Notes: generated by a model from the sequence alone, not told the origin. A stretch of DNA of 38,261 nt from an uncultured Ignavibacteria bacterium (GCA_937944105.1 CALDZP010000034.1:1-38261), one strand, 5' to 3'. Shown: positions 16,697 to 25,679, numbered from the stretch's first letter. Translations and numbers: made by a program.

Positions 16697-17851
16697 ATGA
16701 TAAAATTATTACCACTTCTTTTAGTATTTTCATTTATTTCTTGTACATCTATTAAAGAATTAACTCAAGATACTAAAGGAAAAGATGAAGAAATTATTTC
16801 AGAAGATATTTTAGTGGAAGATGAAATTATCGAGGATGAAAAAGCATTGGAAATTCTTGAAAAAGAGAATATTGAAGTAGCAGAATTTAAAGAATTAATT
16901 GAGAAACCATTATATGAATTCACACCTGATGAAGTGGACGAATATCTTGCTTTCCTTTATAATTACGAACCAAATCTCAGAAAAAGAGTTGATCATCTTG
17001 CCAAAAAGTTTATTGGTCAGCAGTATGAAATTTATTTACTTGGTGAGTTCCCATTCGAAATTTATGATCCGCAACCATTATTTTCCCTTGATAAAAGTGA
17101 TTGTGTTGTTTTTAGCGAACATGTATATGCTATGGCTCTTTCTGACAGCTGGAAGAAATTTTTTGCAATGCTTCAACGAATTCGTTATAAAGATGGAATT
17201 ATTGGAATCCTTACCCGCAATCATTATACTGAAGCCGATTGGACAGTAAACAATTCATGGTTAGTTAAAAACATAACCGATAGTCTCCCTGGTGTTGAAT
17301 CGAAAAAAGTTACTACAAAGATTAATCGGGCAAAGTTTTTCAGTAAATTTAAACTGGGACAGGACATTCCCGAAGAAGAACTGAATTGGTCATATATACC
17401 TGCTTCAGAAGTACCAAAAGCTCTTAAATACTTAAAAACAGGGGACTTTGTTAATGTTGTACGTGGATATTCTCCAGAAGATGTTTATGTTGGTCATGTT
17501 GGAATTATTTCCGTTGGTTCTGATGGAACTGTTTACCTGATTCATTCCGCTGAACCGGAAGTAAAAATTGAGAGACTAGTTGATTATATGAATAAATCTT
17601 TAGCGATAAATAAAGTTAGAGAAGAGGAGAATAGAAAAATCATTGTAAAGAATAAAAAAATCATCGCCTATAATGAAGGACTTAGAAAAAAGAACAATGG
17701 ATTACCACATCCAGAAGAAAAAAAATTATCGAATCTTAAACCAATTTTTTATGGATTCAGGTTTTTTGAACTACAAGAAAATGCACTCGAAAATTTGATT
17801 CAAATGGATGGTCCTAAAGCACCAAGAGTTATTATTTATGGTGGTGATTAA
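16697..17851 (+). CDS. DUF1460 (NlpC/P60-like amidase) lipoprotein
   Basis: A 384-residue lipoprotein with a signal ending LVFSFISC (lipidated C16). An acidic, Glu/Asp-rich linker covers about 20-75. The DUF1460 domain follows, a papain-like family related to NlpC/P60 and annotated as N-acetylmuramoyl-L-alanine amidase-like. Visible motifs are KSDCVVFSEHVY with probable catalytic C136, LTRNHYTEADW, and GHVGI with probable catalytic H267. A peptidoglycan-related hydrolase anchored in the outer membrane is the likely role, but the substrate is not proven for most members. ATG at 16697 is chosen because it gives a compact lipoprotein signal. ATG at 16691 and TTG at 16685 are alternatives. Confidence 0.8.
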   Translation: MIKLLPLLLVFSFISCTSIKELTQDTKGKDEEIISEDILVEDEIIEDEKALEILEKENIEVAEFKELIEKPLYEFTPDEVDEYLAFLYNYEPNLRKRVDHLAKKFIGQQYEIYLLGEFPFEIYDPQPLFSLDKSDCVVFSEHVYAMALSDSWKKFFAMLQRIRYKDGIIGILTRNHYTEADWTVNNSWLVKNITDSLPGVESKKVTTKINRAKFFSKFKLGQDIPEEELNWSYIPASEVPKALKYLKTGDFVNVVRGYSPEDVYVGHVGIISVGSDGTVYLIHSAEPEVKIERLVDYMNKSLAINKVREEENRKIIVKNKKIIAYNEGLRKKNNGLPHPEEKKLSNLKPIFYGFRFFELQENALENLIQMDGPKAPRVIIYGGD

Positions 17852-18058
17852 TTTTAATCTTATAGTTATGAATTTAGTGAATTTCTAAATATTCACATTT
17901 TAAGTTGATCGAGTTTTTGGGAAAACTTTATTCTTAACTTGTGAAATTCTGATTTTTCTGGTTTGTTAATAGCTACTTATGATTTATTCAAATCTCATTA
18001 AAAGAGGACTGAATATTTAATACTAGGAAGTTTAAACTTTATTTAATTCTAAGTGTAG

Positions 18059-18721
18059 TTAGTTTTTGATTGCTAATAATTTTTTGCAAAGTTCTACAGC
18101 TTCGATTGCATTTTTTGCATAACCATTGGCACCAATTTCATCTGCAAAGCTCTGGGATACAGGAGCACCACCAACTATTATTATTTTGTTTTGAAATTTT
18201 TCTTTTAATGCCTGCACAGTTTTTTGCATTGAAATCATGGTTGTTGTAAGCATGGCAGAGAGTCCAACAATATCAGGACATTCCTTATCCACTGCGTCAA
18301 TAAATTTTTCAGTTGATGTGTCAACTCCAATATCAACAACATTAAAACCATTCCCTTTCAGCATTATACCGACTAAATTTTTGCCGATGTCATGAATGTC
18401 ACCTTTTACCGTTCCCAAGAGTACTTTACCAATTCCAGACTTATTCGATTTCGTATCTTTTATTAATAAAGGTTCGATTATGTTCATTGCGGCTTTAAAT
18501 GCTCTGGCGGACATTAAAACTTCTGGTAAAAATATTAGACCATCACGAAATTTTATACCTACGATTTCCATCCCTTTAAGTAATCCAGAATTTAAAATCT
18601 CATCTGATGATAGATCATTGTCTAAAGCTTTCTGGGTTATTTCAACAATTAATTTATAGTTACCAGTGATTATTAATTCAGAAATTTGATCTAATATTTC
18701 CGATTTGGATTTATCCATCAT
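18059..18721 (-). CDS. Corrinoid (B12-binding) methyltransferase protein
   Basis: A 220-residue cobalamin carrier of the MtaC/MtbC and MetH-B12 family. A helical cap covers about residues 5-90 (methyl-binding cap). A Rossmann-like B12 domain follows, with the signature GDIHDIGKN (cobalt-ligand H110), DIGVDTS, SAMLTT and the loop VGGAPVS. It would shuttle a methyl group on cobalamin. The ATG at 18721 overlaps the end of the upstream homocysteine methyltransferase gene by 11 bases, so the pair is coupled. An ATG at 18718 is equally possible. No reactivation (AdoMet-binding) domain is fused. Confidence 0.88.
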   Translation of the reverse strand: MMDKSKSEILDQISELIITGNYKLIVEITQKALDNDLSSDEILNSGLLKGMEIVGIKFRDGLIFLPEVLMSARAFKAAMNIIEPLLIKDTKSNKSGIGKVLLGTVKGDIHDIGKNLVGIMLKGNGFNVVDIGVDTSTEKFIDAVDKECPDIVGLSAMLTTTMISMQKTVQALKEKFQNKIIIVGGAPVSQSFADEIGANGYAKNAIEAVELCKKLLAIKN

Positions 18722-19583
18722 AATTAATTTTATTTGCAATTTTTTTTATTATTCTTATGTGTTCAGGATTTGTACCGCAACAACCTCCCATTATTTTCAC
18801 ACAATTATTGAAAAATTTTTCGATTAAAGGTTCAATAAGATCTGGTGTTTCAGGATAAATAATATTTCCATCTTTTAGTTCAGGAATTCCAGCATTGGGT
18901 TTGGCAATCAAAGGTAGTTTAGTGAGTTCTCTCATTTCACATACTATTTCTAACGATTGTTTAAATCCTTCGCCACAATTAGTTCCAACTGCGTGTATAT
19001 CCCATGAGGTTGCTCGATTAATGAAATCAATAATGCTTTCACCCATTATTGTAAAATAACCTCTTGTTGTTTTTTGAAAGGTAACTGTAACAGAAATTGG
19101 TAATTTATTTACTGACCTTACGGCTTTAAAAATAATTTCGGCTTCGTCGAGCGATTGGACGGTTTCAATGTTGATGAAATCAACTTCCGAAAGTCCTTTT
19201 GCCTGTTCTACAAATGATTGGAAAGCTTCTTCTTTAGTTATTTCTCCATACGGTTCCATCAATTCACCAAGAGGACCAATTGAACCTGCAACTATTTTTC
19301 CTCCAGCTGCGTTTCTTGCAATTTCTACAGCTCTGGCATTAATTTCATATGTTTTGTTTTCCAAATTGAATCTTTTTAATCGTAAATAATTAGCGCCAAA
19401 TGTATTTGTCTGAATAATATCCGAACCAGCTTTTATATATTCTTGATGAACTTTTAAGACAACATCAGGTTGGGATAGGTTCAATTCATCGGGGCAATTA
19501 AAATTACCACAGGCTAAGTTTTGTAGCATTGTCCCCATTGCTCCATCGAAAACCCATACTTTTTGTTTATTGAGAAAATGCAT
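18711..19583 (-). CDS. Homocysteine S-methyltransferase, MetH N-terminal module
   Basis: A 290-residue zinc-dependent homocysteine methyltransferase with the Hcy-binding barrel only. VFDGAMGTMLQ is the N-terminal family signature, and ETVQSLDEAE follows in the middle. The three zinc ligands are C203 (GTNCGEG) and C268/C269 (GGCCGTNPEH). With the corrinoid protein encoded just downstream it reproduces the first and third modules of cobalamin-dependent methionine synthase. The methyltetrahydrofolate-binding module and the reactivation domain are not in the window. ATG at 19583 is chosen over an in-frame TTG at 19595. The product would be methionine. Confidence 0.88.
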   Translation of the reverse strand: MHFLNKQKVWVFDGAMGTMLQNLACGNFNCPDELNLSQPDVVLKVHQEYIKAGSDIIQTNTFGANYLRLKRFNLENKTYEINARAVEIARNAAGGKIVAGSIGPLGELMEPYGEITKEEAFQSFVEQAKGLSEVDFINIETVQSLDEAEIIFKAVRSVNKLPISVTVTFQKTTRGYFTIMGESIIDFINRATSWDIHAVGTNCGEGFKQSLEIVCEMRELTKLPLIAKPNAGIPELKDGNIIYPETPDLIEPLIEKFFNNCVKIMGGCCGTNPEHIRIIKKIANKINYDG

Positions 19584-19712
19584 ACTTACTGTCAAACTTT
19601 TATTAAATTGAGCGGTTTTTATTAATTAAAATCTTAAAGAGAAAAACTTAAAAATTTTATCTAAAACCTAATCTTTGTTCCAATTAATTGTCAATCAAAG
19701 ATTTTTTTAGAG

Positions 19713-19748
19713 AAAAAATTAAAAGCTCCTTTATAAAGGAGCTTTTAA
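19713..19748 (-). terminator. Intrinsic terminator after phosphate acetyltransferase
   Basis: Positions 19719-19748 are a perfect 30-base palindrome with arms TTAAAAGCTCCTTTA and its exact complement. Read on the minus strand the stem is followed by a T-run (complement of 19713-19718). It lies 72 bases beyond the stop of the minus-strand phosphate acetyltransferase gene, so it would end that transcript before the methyltransferase genes. Confidence 0.8.
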
Positions 19749-19819
19749 ATTATGTTATTACTCAAAAATTCAAATACCAAAACTTAGAACGATGATGATA
19801 TTTTTCAAACAATTCACTA

Positions 19820-20797
19820 TTAATTACTCATCAAGCATGCAATTGCAGCAGTATTTACAATTTCATCGACACTACATCCACGACTTAAATCAAAAACTGG
19901 TTTACGTAAACCCTGAACGATAGGGCCAATTGCTTCAGCTCCACCAAGTCTTTGAGCTATTTTGTATCCAATATTTCCAGCATTTAAGTCTGGAAATATT
20001 AGAACATTTGCTCTTCCGGCAATTTCACTTCCAGGAGCTTTGGATTTACCAACTTTTTCAACTACAGCAGCATCAAACTGAAGTTCACCATCTACTTTCA
20101 AATCAGGACGTTTTTGCTTTACTATTGCAGTTGCATTTCTAACTTTATCAACCATTTCATGTTCTGCACTTCCTTTGGTAGAAAATGAAAGCATTGCAAT
20201 TAATGGTTCTTCACCAATCAATTTGCTGAAGTTATCAGCTGTTGAAATTGCAATATCAGCAAGTTGTGCTTCATCAGGATTAGGAACAACTGCACAATCT
20301 GCAAATGCATATACTTTTTCTGGTAAAACCATTAAAAAGAAACTTGAAACGATTGAAATTCCTTCAGGCATTCCAACACAATGAATTCCTGCACGTAATA
20401 CGTCAGCAGTAGGTGATGCTGAACCACCAACAAATCCATCTGCCATTCCTTCACGAACCATCATCGCTCCAAAAAATAAATTATTTTTCATTATCTCTCT
20501 GGCTTTATCAAAATCAACACCTTTATTTTTTCTGAGGTTAAAATAAATGTTTGTGAAATCGGTGAGTTTATCAGATTTTAATGGATCTATAATTCTAATT
20601 CCAGTTAAATCAACATTTAAATTTTTTGCATCTTCTCTTATTTTATTTTCATTTCCGAGAAGAATTACTGAACAAATGCCTTCTTTGATTAATTTCTCAG
20701 CTGCCTTAATCACACGCTCATCGTGTGCTTCTGGAAGAACAATAGTTTTTTTTCTTTGTTTAGCTTTAATTTTAATTTGTTCAATTAACCCGCTCAT
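19820..20797 (-). CDS. pta: Phosphate acetyltransferase
   Basis: A 325-residue enzyme interconverting acetyl-CoA and acetyl phosphate, of the short Pta form without the N-terminal DRTGG/BioD-like extension. Family motifs visible are VLPEAHDERV near the N-terminus, ADGFVGGSASPTADVLRAG, SFFLMVLP, ADCAVVPNPDEAQLADIA, MLSFSTKGSA, DGELQFDAA and FPDLNAGNIGYKIAQRLG. Acetate kinase, its usual partner, is not nearby. The ATG has a strong GAGGA site five bases upstream. TAACTTTG, read on the minus strand at 20835-20828, fits the Bacteroidota -7 consensus TAnnTTTG, but no -33 element is seen. A terminator follows the gene, so it is probably monocistronic. Confidence 0.93.
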   Translation of the reverse strand: MSGLIEQIKIKAKQRKKTIVLPEAHDERVIKAAEKLIKEGICSVILLGNENKIREDAKNLNVDLTGIRIIDPLKSDKLTDFTNIYFNLRKNKGVDFDKAREIMKNNLFFGAMMVREGMADGFVGGSASPTADVLRAGIHCVGMPEGISIVSSFFLMVLPEKVYAFADCAVVPNPDEAQLADIAISTADNFSKLIGEEPLIAMLSFSTKGSAEHEMVDKVRNATAIVKQKRPDLKVDGELQFDAAVVEKVGKSKAPGSEIAGRANVLIFPDLNAGNIGYKIAQRLGGAEAIGPIVQGLRKPVFDLSRGCSVDEIVNTAAIACLMSN

Positions 20798-20988
20798 CTT
20801 TTTCCTCTATTTTTGTTCATTTCATTACAAAGTTAAAAAGAAATTAGATAAGAATTTTAAGACAATTATTAACTATAATTTCTCATAAATTTGTTGATTC
20901 TAATTATATCATTTTTTTCTTATGATTTTTTGCTGAAATTGTAAAATAAAATAGATTGTTATTAAAGACTATAGTAATGTGAATTAAA

Positions 20989-21906
20989 ATGGAAATAGTT
21001 TTAGAAACAAAATCGCTGACTAAGAAATTCAAGAATATAACAGCTGTTGATAATCTTGATCTAGTTGTTTACAAGGGAGAGGTTTTTGGCTTTCTTGGTC
21101 CAAATGGTGCTGGTAAGAGTACAACAATTAGAATGTTAACTTCCCTTATTTATCCTGATCAAGGTGAAATTTATCTTTTTAATAAAAAATTAACTGCTAA
21201 TTCAAAATCAATTCTCAGAAAGGTTGGGGCAATTGTTGAAAGTCCTGACTTCTATCTTTATCTCACAGCTTTTAAGAATCTCGAATTTTTATCTCAACTT
21301 TACGGGATTAACCCAACTCGAAAACAAATTATGGAAATTCTTGATTTTGTAGGATTATCGAATCGGTGGAATAGTAAAGTCAAAACTTTTTCTCACGGAA
21401 TGAAACAGCGACTGGGAATTGCTCAAGCTCTTTTACATGATCCAGATTTAATTATTCTTGACGAACCGACCACTGGACTTGATCCACAGGGAATGAAGGA
21501 AATCAGAGAGCTTGTAATCTCTCTTTCAAAAGAAAAAGGTAAAACGGTTTTCATTTCATCACATTTACTTTATGAGGTTGAGTTAATTGCCAATAGAATG
21601 ATAATTATCAATCGAGGTAAAAAAGTTGTAGAAGGTTATGTGAAAGAATTACTCAATGAAGAAAAAGCAACTTATAATTTTAGGCTGTCGAATATTGAAA
21701 GAGCTAAAAACATTTTGATTAGCTTAAATTTTGAACTGAACCATGATTTTGAAGTAAATGGTAATGAAATGCTTATTTCTACTAAAAGAATTTCAGCAAG
21801 TCAATTAAATAAGATTTTCGTTGAAAATGGAATTGAAGTTTTTGAATTTTATCGAAAAAGAACCCTTGAAGAATATTTTCTGGAAATTACCCGAGGACAA
21901 AAATGA
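20989..21906 (+). CDS. ABC-2 exporter ATP-binding subunit
   Basis: A 305-residue ATPase of the CcmA/NatA group. Walker A GPNGAGKST is at residues 37-45. The signature loop is FSHGMKQRLGIAQAL, in place of a strict LSGGQ and as usual in this group. Walker B is IILDEPTTGLDP and the H-loop is SSHLL. A C-terminal extension of about 80 residues follows the nucleotide-binding domain and ends in the family pattern RTLEEYFLEIT. It pairs with the permease gene, which overlaps it by four bases (ATGA). The substrate is unknown. Confidence 0.92.
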   Translation: MEIVLETKSLTKKFKNITAVDNLDLVVYKGEVFGFLGPNGAGKSTTIRMLTSLIYPDQGEIYLFNKKLTANSKSILRKVGAIVESPDFYLYLTAFKNLEFLSQLYGINPTRKQIMEILDFVGLSNRWNSKVKTFSHGMKQRLGIAQALLHDPDLIILDEPTTGLDPQGMKEIRELVISLSKEKGKTVFISSHLLYEVELIANRMIIINRGKKVVEGYVKELLNEEKATYNFRLSNIERAKNILISLNFELNHDFEVNGNEMLISTKRISASQLNKIFVENGIEVFEFYRKRTLEEYFLEITRGQK

Positions 21907-22742
21907 TTTTAAAAATGATTTCTTTTGAACTTTATAAGATTTTTAAGAAATGGCGAACTTATATTGGTTTTCTCGCTCTGAGTATTTTTATACCAATTTT
22001 AATCTATGGAGTAAGTGAGGGAGGTAATCATTATCAAAGAATACTTGACAGAAATATGGGGGATCAATTTTTAATAGTTGGAAATTTGGTAAATGGCTGG
22101 TATGTGGCTTTTATAACAATACAAGCTATGATAATTCACATACCATTTTTTATTACACTTGTCGCAGGTGATTTGTTTGCAGGTGAAGGTTCAGCTGGTA
22201 CTTATCGAATGTTAATTACCAGACCAATTAGAAGAGAAACAATAGTTGTAGCTAAATATATCGCTGGATTTATTTACGCTCTGGTTTTCATTGTCTTTTT
22301 TGGTTTGATTTCAACTTTTCCAGCAATTTATTTTTTGGGAACAGGTGATTTAATAGTTCCACTCGAAAAAATAATTGTTATACCTTCAAATGAAATTTAT
22401 TGGAGATTTTTATTGGCGTATTTTTCATCTTTTATATCGATGTGCCTTGTTGTTAGTCTTGCAGCATTATTTTCTTCTTTAGTCAATAACGCAATTGGTC
22501 CAATTGTGGGAACAATGGCTGTAATTGTAATCTTTTTAATTTTAGGTGAATTACCTTTTGAACTTTTCGAAAAAATTTCACCTTATTTATTTACAAAGTA
22601 TATGACAGTCTGGATTGATTCATTTGATTATCCAGTTGATTTTTCAAGAATATTAAAATCTTATGCCGTTTTAATAGGTCATGGCATTCTATTTTTTGCA
22701 ATTACACTTTTAAATTTTAGAAAAAAAGATATTCTTATCTAG
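21903..22742 (+). CDS. ABC-2 type permease
   Basis: A 279-residue membrane protein with about six hydrophobic segments, of the ABC-2 permease family. The N-terminal pattern FELYKIFKKWRTYIGF, followed by a helix and a long loop, is typical, as is the AGEGSAGTYRMLITRPIRR segment before the third helix. It forms the transmembrane half of the exporter with the ATPase encoded upstream. The downstream LolA-like gene starts seven bases after the stop, which suggests a link to envelope assembly, but the cargo cannot be deduced. Confidence 0.87.
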   Translation: MILKMISFELYKIFKKWRTYIGFLALSIFIPILIYGVSEGGNHYQRILDRNMGDQFLIVGNLVNGWYVAFITIQAMIIHIPFFITLVAGDLFAGEGSAGTYRMLITRPIRRETIVVAKYIAGFIYALVFIVFFGLISTFPAIYFLGTGDLIVPLEKIIVIPSNEIYWRFLLAYFSSFISMCLVVSLAALFSSLVNNAIGPIVGTMAVIVIFLILGELPFELFEKISPYLFTKYMTVWIDSFDYPVDFSRILKSYAVLIGHGILFFAITLLNFRKKDILI

Positions 22743-22749
22743 GTGAAAT

Positions 22750-23427
22750 ATGAAAAAATTTGCTTTAGTTTTATTTGCCTTTATTTGCTTTGCTTTTGCA
22801 CAAGATAAAAATGCTAACAGAATAATTGAGAAGATAAAAGCTAATTATGATATAATTAATGACTATTCTGTTGAAATTAAAGGTAAAGTTGATTTCCCTG
22901 ATGCAGTGATTCCAGAACTAAAGGCAAAAATATTTTTCAAAAAACCAGATAAATTTAAGGTCGAGTCTGATAATTTTATGATAATACCAAGACAAAGTAT
23001 AAAATTCTATCCCGATATCTTAAACGAAAAAGATTATTCAAGTTTAATTTTAGGTGAAGTAGAAATTGATAATTTAAAACATTTTATTATTAAATTAATT
23101 TCGAATAACCCTGAAGTTGAAGAAGTTGTTACAATCTGGGTGAATTCTGAAAACTTTACAATAAGAAAGATGAATTTGATCGGTTCGAGGATTGGTAAAG
23201 TGGAGATTGAATTTTTTTATAAGTTTTTTGATGGTAAGTACTGGTTACCTGAGAAAATGACTGCAACTTTTGAAGCAAGTAAGATTCTTTTTCCAAGAAT
23301 GAGAAGATTTGACAAAAATCAGAAAGAAAATTCTGGTCAGGTTCAAGAAGGGAAAATTTTAATTCAGTATTACAACTATCAGGTGAATAGAGGATTGGAA
23401 GATAAAATTTTTGAAAAGAAAAAATAA
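22750..23427 (+). CDS. Exported LolA-like protein
   Basis: A 225-residue secreted protein with signal peptide MKKFALVLFAFICFAFAQ (cleavage about residue 17-18). The mature part follows the LolA/LolB-type fold: an amphipathic first helix (NRIIEKIKANYDIINDYSVE), a beta-strand with basic residues (KIFFKKPDKFKVES), then alternating strands with IWVNSENFTIRKM and KYWLPEKMTATFE. This is the pattern of outer-membrane lipoprotein-sorting-like proteins. AGGTG precedes the start. The gene ends exactly where the convergent anti-sigma factor gene ends, with no base between the two stop codons. It probably works with the ABC-2 exporter, binding a lipidic substrate in the periplasm. The exact ligand is unknown. 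Confidence 0.7.
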   Translation: MKKFALVLFAFICFAFAQDKNANRIIEKIKANYDIINDYSVEIKGKVDFPDAVIPELKAKIFFKKPDKFKVESDNFMIIPRQSIKFYPDILNEKDYSSLILGEVEIDNLKHFIIKLISNNPEVEEVVTIWVNSENFTIRKMNLIGSRIGKVEIEFFYKFFDGKYWLPEKMTATFEASKILFPRMRRFDKNQKENSGQVQEGKILIQYYNYQVNRGLEDKIFEKKK

Positions 23428-24243
23428 TTATTCCAGAGATGAAATTAATTCCTCGTGTGGGTGTCGATTATGAGCATTTATCGCATAAGCCATTAGAATA
23501 TTTTCCTCAATTCTTAGAATTATTATATAATCATAAAAATTCAATTCAAGGTATTTTTTACTTTTTAAATCCGAGTAGATTTCGTTTACAAAATTTAAGT
23601 AACCAGAATATTTTGCTTTATTAATATCAAATTCCATTAAATAAACGGTATCTTCTTCACATTGAAACAAAAGATGGGCAGCATGAAATTTATCAAAGCT
23701 TTCAATTCCGGCTGCAATAATTGACCAGTCAGTATTTGGCATCTTTGGTGTCAGAATCCCGTTTGAAGAGATAAATTTTTTTACGACATCGTGATTTGTT
23801 GTGAAGATTGTTTTTTCAGGGAAATTGTGATTTTTGAGTTCCCTACAATTTTGATAAACAACGCTTGCAAATTCTTTATAATATTTTTCTTTGTCTTTCT
23901 TAAACGGATTTGAAATAATTATTGATAATAGCAAAATCAAACCAATTGCAAAAGATAATCTTAAATATTTACTGAAAAAAATAATTTTTAAATAACTAAG
24001 TAATCGTTCAAAGAATCCTTCTTGGGAAACGAGGCTAAAGACAATTTGTTTTTTTAGGACATCAGGACAAGCTGTTTTAACAAATTTAAAGCTAACTATT
24101 TTCTTGACTATTGATTCAACCTTGAAATCGAAAAAACATGACGGGCATTGTTGAAGATGTTTCTCTGCTTCTATTCTTTTATTTTCATCGATTTGATTAT
24201 CAACAAGTGGTGAAATGTATTGTTGAAATTCTTTGCAGTCCAT
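23428..24243 (-). CDS. Zinc-finger anti-sigma factor (membrane)
   Basis: A 271-residue anti-sigma factor. A zf-HC2/ZAS domain covers residues 1-40 with C3, H29, C33 and C36 (EKHLQQCPSC) as zinc ligands, which should hold the ECF sigma factor on the cytoplasmic side. One membrane segment lies at about 92-111 (LRLSFAIGLILLLSIIIS). A periplasmic domain of about 155 residues follows, with no recognised family. It overlaps the sigma factor gene by one base, the normal co-expressed arrangement. Release would follow proteolysis or a conformational change triggered in the periplasm. Confidence 0.85.
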   Translation of the reverse strand: MDCKEFQQYISPLVDNQIDENKRIEAEKHLQQCPSCFFDFKVESIVKKIVSFKFVKTACPDVLKKQIVFSLVSQEGFFERLLSYLKIIFFSKYLRLSFAIGLILLLSIIISNPFKKDKEKYYKEFASVVYQNCRELKNHNFPEKTIFTTNHDVVKKFISSNGILTPKMPNTDWSIIAAGIESFDKFHAAHLLFQCEEDTVYLMEFDINKAKYSGYLNFVNEIYSDLKSKKYLELNFYDYIIILRIEENILMAYAINAHNRHPHEELISSLE

Positions 24244-24848
24244 TATTCTTTATCCGCCTCATCTACATTATAACCACGAGATTTAGCATAATCGTATAGT
24301 TTAACGGCTAATAACTTTCTTGCACGATGAATCCTCGATCTAACAGTTCCTATTGGGATATCCATAAAATCAGCAATTTCTTCATAAGACATTCCTTCAA
24401 TATCACACATTAACAAAACGGTTCTAAATTCTTCAGGAAGAGATTTTATTGCTTCCATAACCTCATCATCCAAAACGTTATCAAAAATTTCTCTGTCGAG
24501 GTTGTGCGGATTTTGTTCGTTAGATTTAATTGTTTCATAAATTTCTTCGATTTCATCATAGTCTAATTTTTCAGGAGATTTAATATTCTTTCTATAAAAA
24601 TTGATAAAAGAGTTTTTCATTATTCTGAACAACCAAGCCTTGCAATTAGTTCCTTTCTCAAATTTATCCCAGAATCTATATGCTTTAATGTAGGTTTCTT
24701 GAAGAAGATCAGCGGCATCGTCAGAATCCTGAGTCAATTGAAGGGCAAAGTTGTAGAGTGAATCCATATGTGGAAGGGCTTCCTTTCGGAATTCTTCATC
24801 CAGATTTTCTATAGGGGGTCGAGTAATTCTTTCACTATCTTGAAGCAT
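24243..24848 (-). CDS. ECF-family RNA polymerase sigma factor
   Basis: A 201-residue sigma-70 factor of the ECF (RpoE-like) type. Region 2 shows YNFALQLTQDSDDAADLLQE, then TYIKAYRFWDKFEKGTN and CKAWLFRIMKNSFINFYRK. Region 4 shows LPEEFRTVLLMCDIEGMSYEEI, split here as two parts of the helix-turn-helix, followed by GTVRSRIHRARKLL. It starts at the ATG at 24848; a TTG at 24857 gives three extra residues. It is co-transcribed with the anti-sigma gene and divergent from the DUF4159 gene at 25005, so both may be read from the 156-base intergenic region. Its regulon is likely to concern the envelope. Confidence 0.92.
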   Translation of the reverse strand: MLQDSERITRPPIENLDEEFRKEALPHMDSLYNFALQLTQDSDDAADLLQETYIKAYRFWDKFEKGTNCKAWLFRIMKNSFINFYRKNIKSPEKLDYDEIEEIYETIKSNEQNPHNLDREIFDNVLDDEVMEAIKSLPEEFRTVLLMCDIEGMSYEEIADFMDIPIGTVRSRIHRARKLLAVKLYDYAKSRGYNVDEADKE

Positions 24849-25004
24849 CTTATACAAATTTAATTCAAATAAAAATAATCATAAAGATAAAAATTTCTAC
24901 ATTTTTTATATTTTGAAGGTAGAGAAAAAATTTATTACTTTGGATAATTTATTAACAAAACTCTTTAAGTCTATAATCAACTAAAACAAAAATATATTGT
25001 TCAC

Positions 25005-25661
25005 ATGAAAAAATATTTTTTAACTGTTACTCTAACTTTGATTTTTTTAGTTGAAGTTTATTCTCAACACGAAATCCAAATTGCAAGGTTAAAATATAGT
25101 GGTGGTGGTGATTGGTATAACGATCCAACAGGGGAGGTTAATTTACTTAAGTATATTCAGAATGTCACGGGAATAAAGACAAAACCAGAATATGTCTTTG
25201 TCGATATCAATTCTGATAAAATTTTCAATTATCCAATTTTATTTATGACAGGTCATGGCAATATTTCTTTTACTGAAGCAGAGGCTAAAAGATTGCGTAA
25301 ATATCTTGAGAGTGGTGGTTTCCTTTATGCTGATGATGATTATGGAATGGATCAAGCTTTTCGACGAGAGATGAAGAAAGTTTTTCCTGATCAACAGTTA
25401 CAGGAAATTCCATTTAATCATCCCATTTATCACTCATTTTTTAATTTTGATAAAGGAGTTCCAAAGATTCATGAGCATGATAAAAAGCCACCTCAAGCTT
25501 TTGGTTATTTTATAAACGGGAGATTATGTGTTTTCTATACATATGAATCGAATTTAGGTGATGGTTGGGTTGAACCTGATGTCTATAACGACCCACCAGA
25601 AATTAGAGAACTGGCTTTTAAGATGGGAACAAATATTATAGTTTATGCATTGACTCACTAA
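25005..25661 (+). CDS. Exported DUF4159 protein
   Basis: A 218-residue protein with an N-terminal signal peptide (to about residue 20, VYSQ). The family signature ARLKYSGGGDWYNDPT sits just after it. Further family segments are MTGHGNISFTEAEAKRLRKY and GGFLYADDDYG, a Rossmann-like (class I glutamine-amidotransferase-like) fold. DUF4159 proteins in Bacteroidota are generally encoded beside large membrane proteins and BatA/MoxR-type genes. Here the next gene is a large membrane coiled-coil protein, starting 18 bases later, so the pair fits that setting. The function has not been worked out. Confidence 0.8.
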   Translation: MKKYFLTVTLTLIFLVEVYSQHEIQIARLKYSGGGDWYNDPTGEVNLLKYIQNVTGIKTKPEYVFVDINSDKIFNYPILFMTGHGNISFTEAEAKRLRKYLESGGFLYADDDYGMDQAFRREMKKVFPDQQLQEIPFNHPIYHSFFNFDKGVPKIHEHDKKPPQAFGYFINGRLCVFYTYESNLGDGWVEPDVYNDPPEIRELAFKMGTNIIVYALTH

Positions 25662-25679
25662 ACAAATTAAGTTAAAAAT

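Noticed and set aside
18059-18721. Subunit of a B12-dependent mutase
   Set aside because: The helical cap before the B12 domain and the adjacent homocysteine methyltransferase fit methyl transfer, and no mutase barrel is present.
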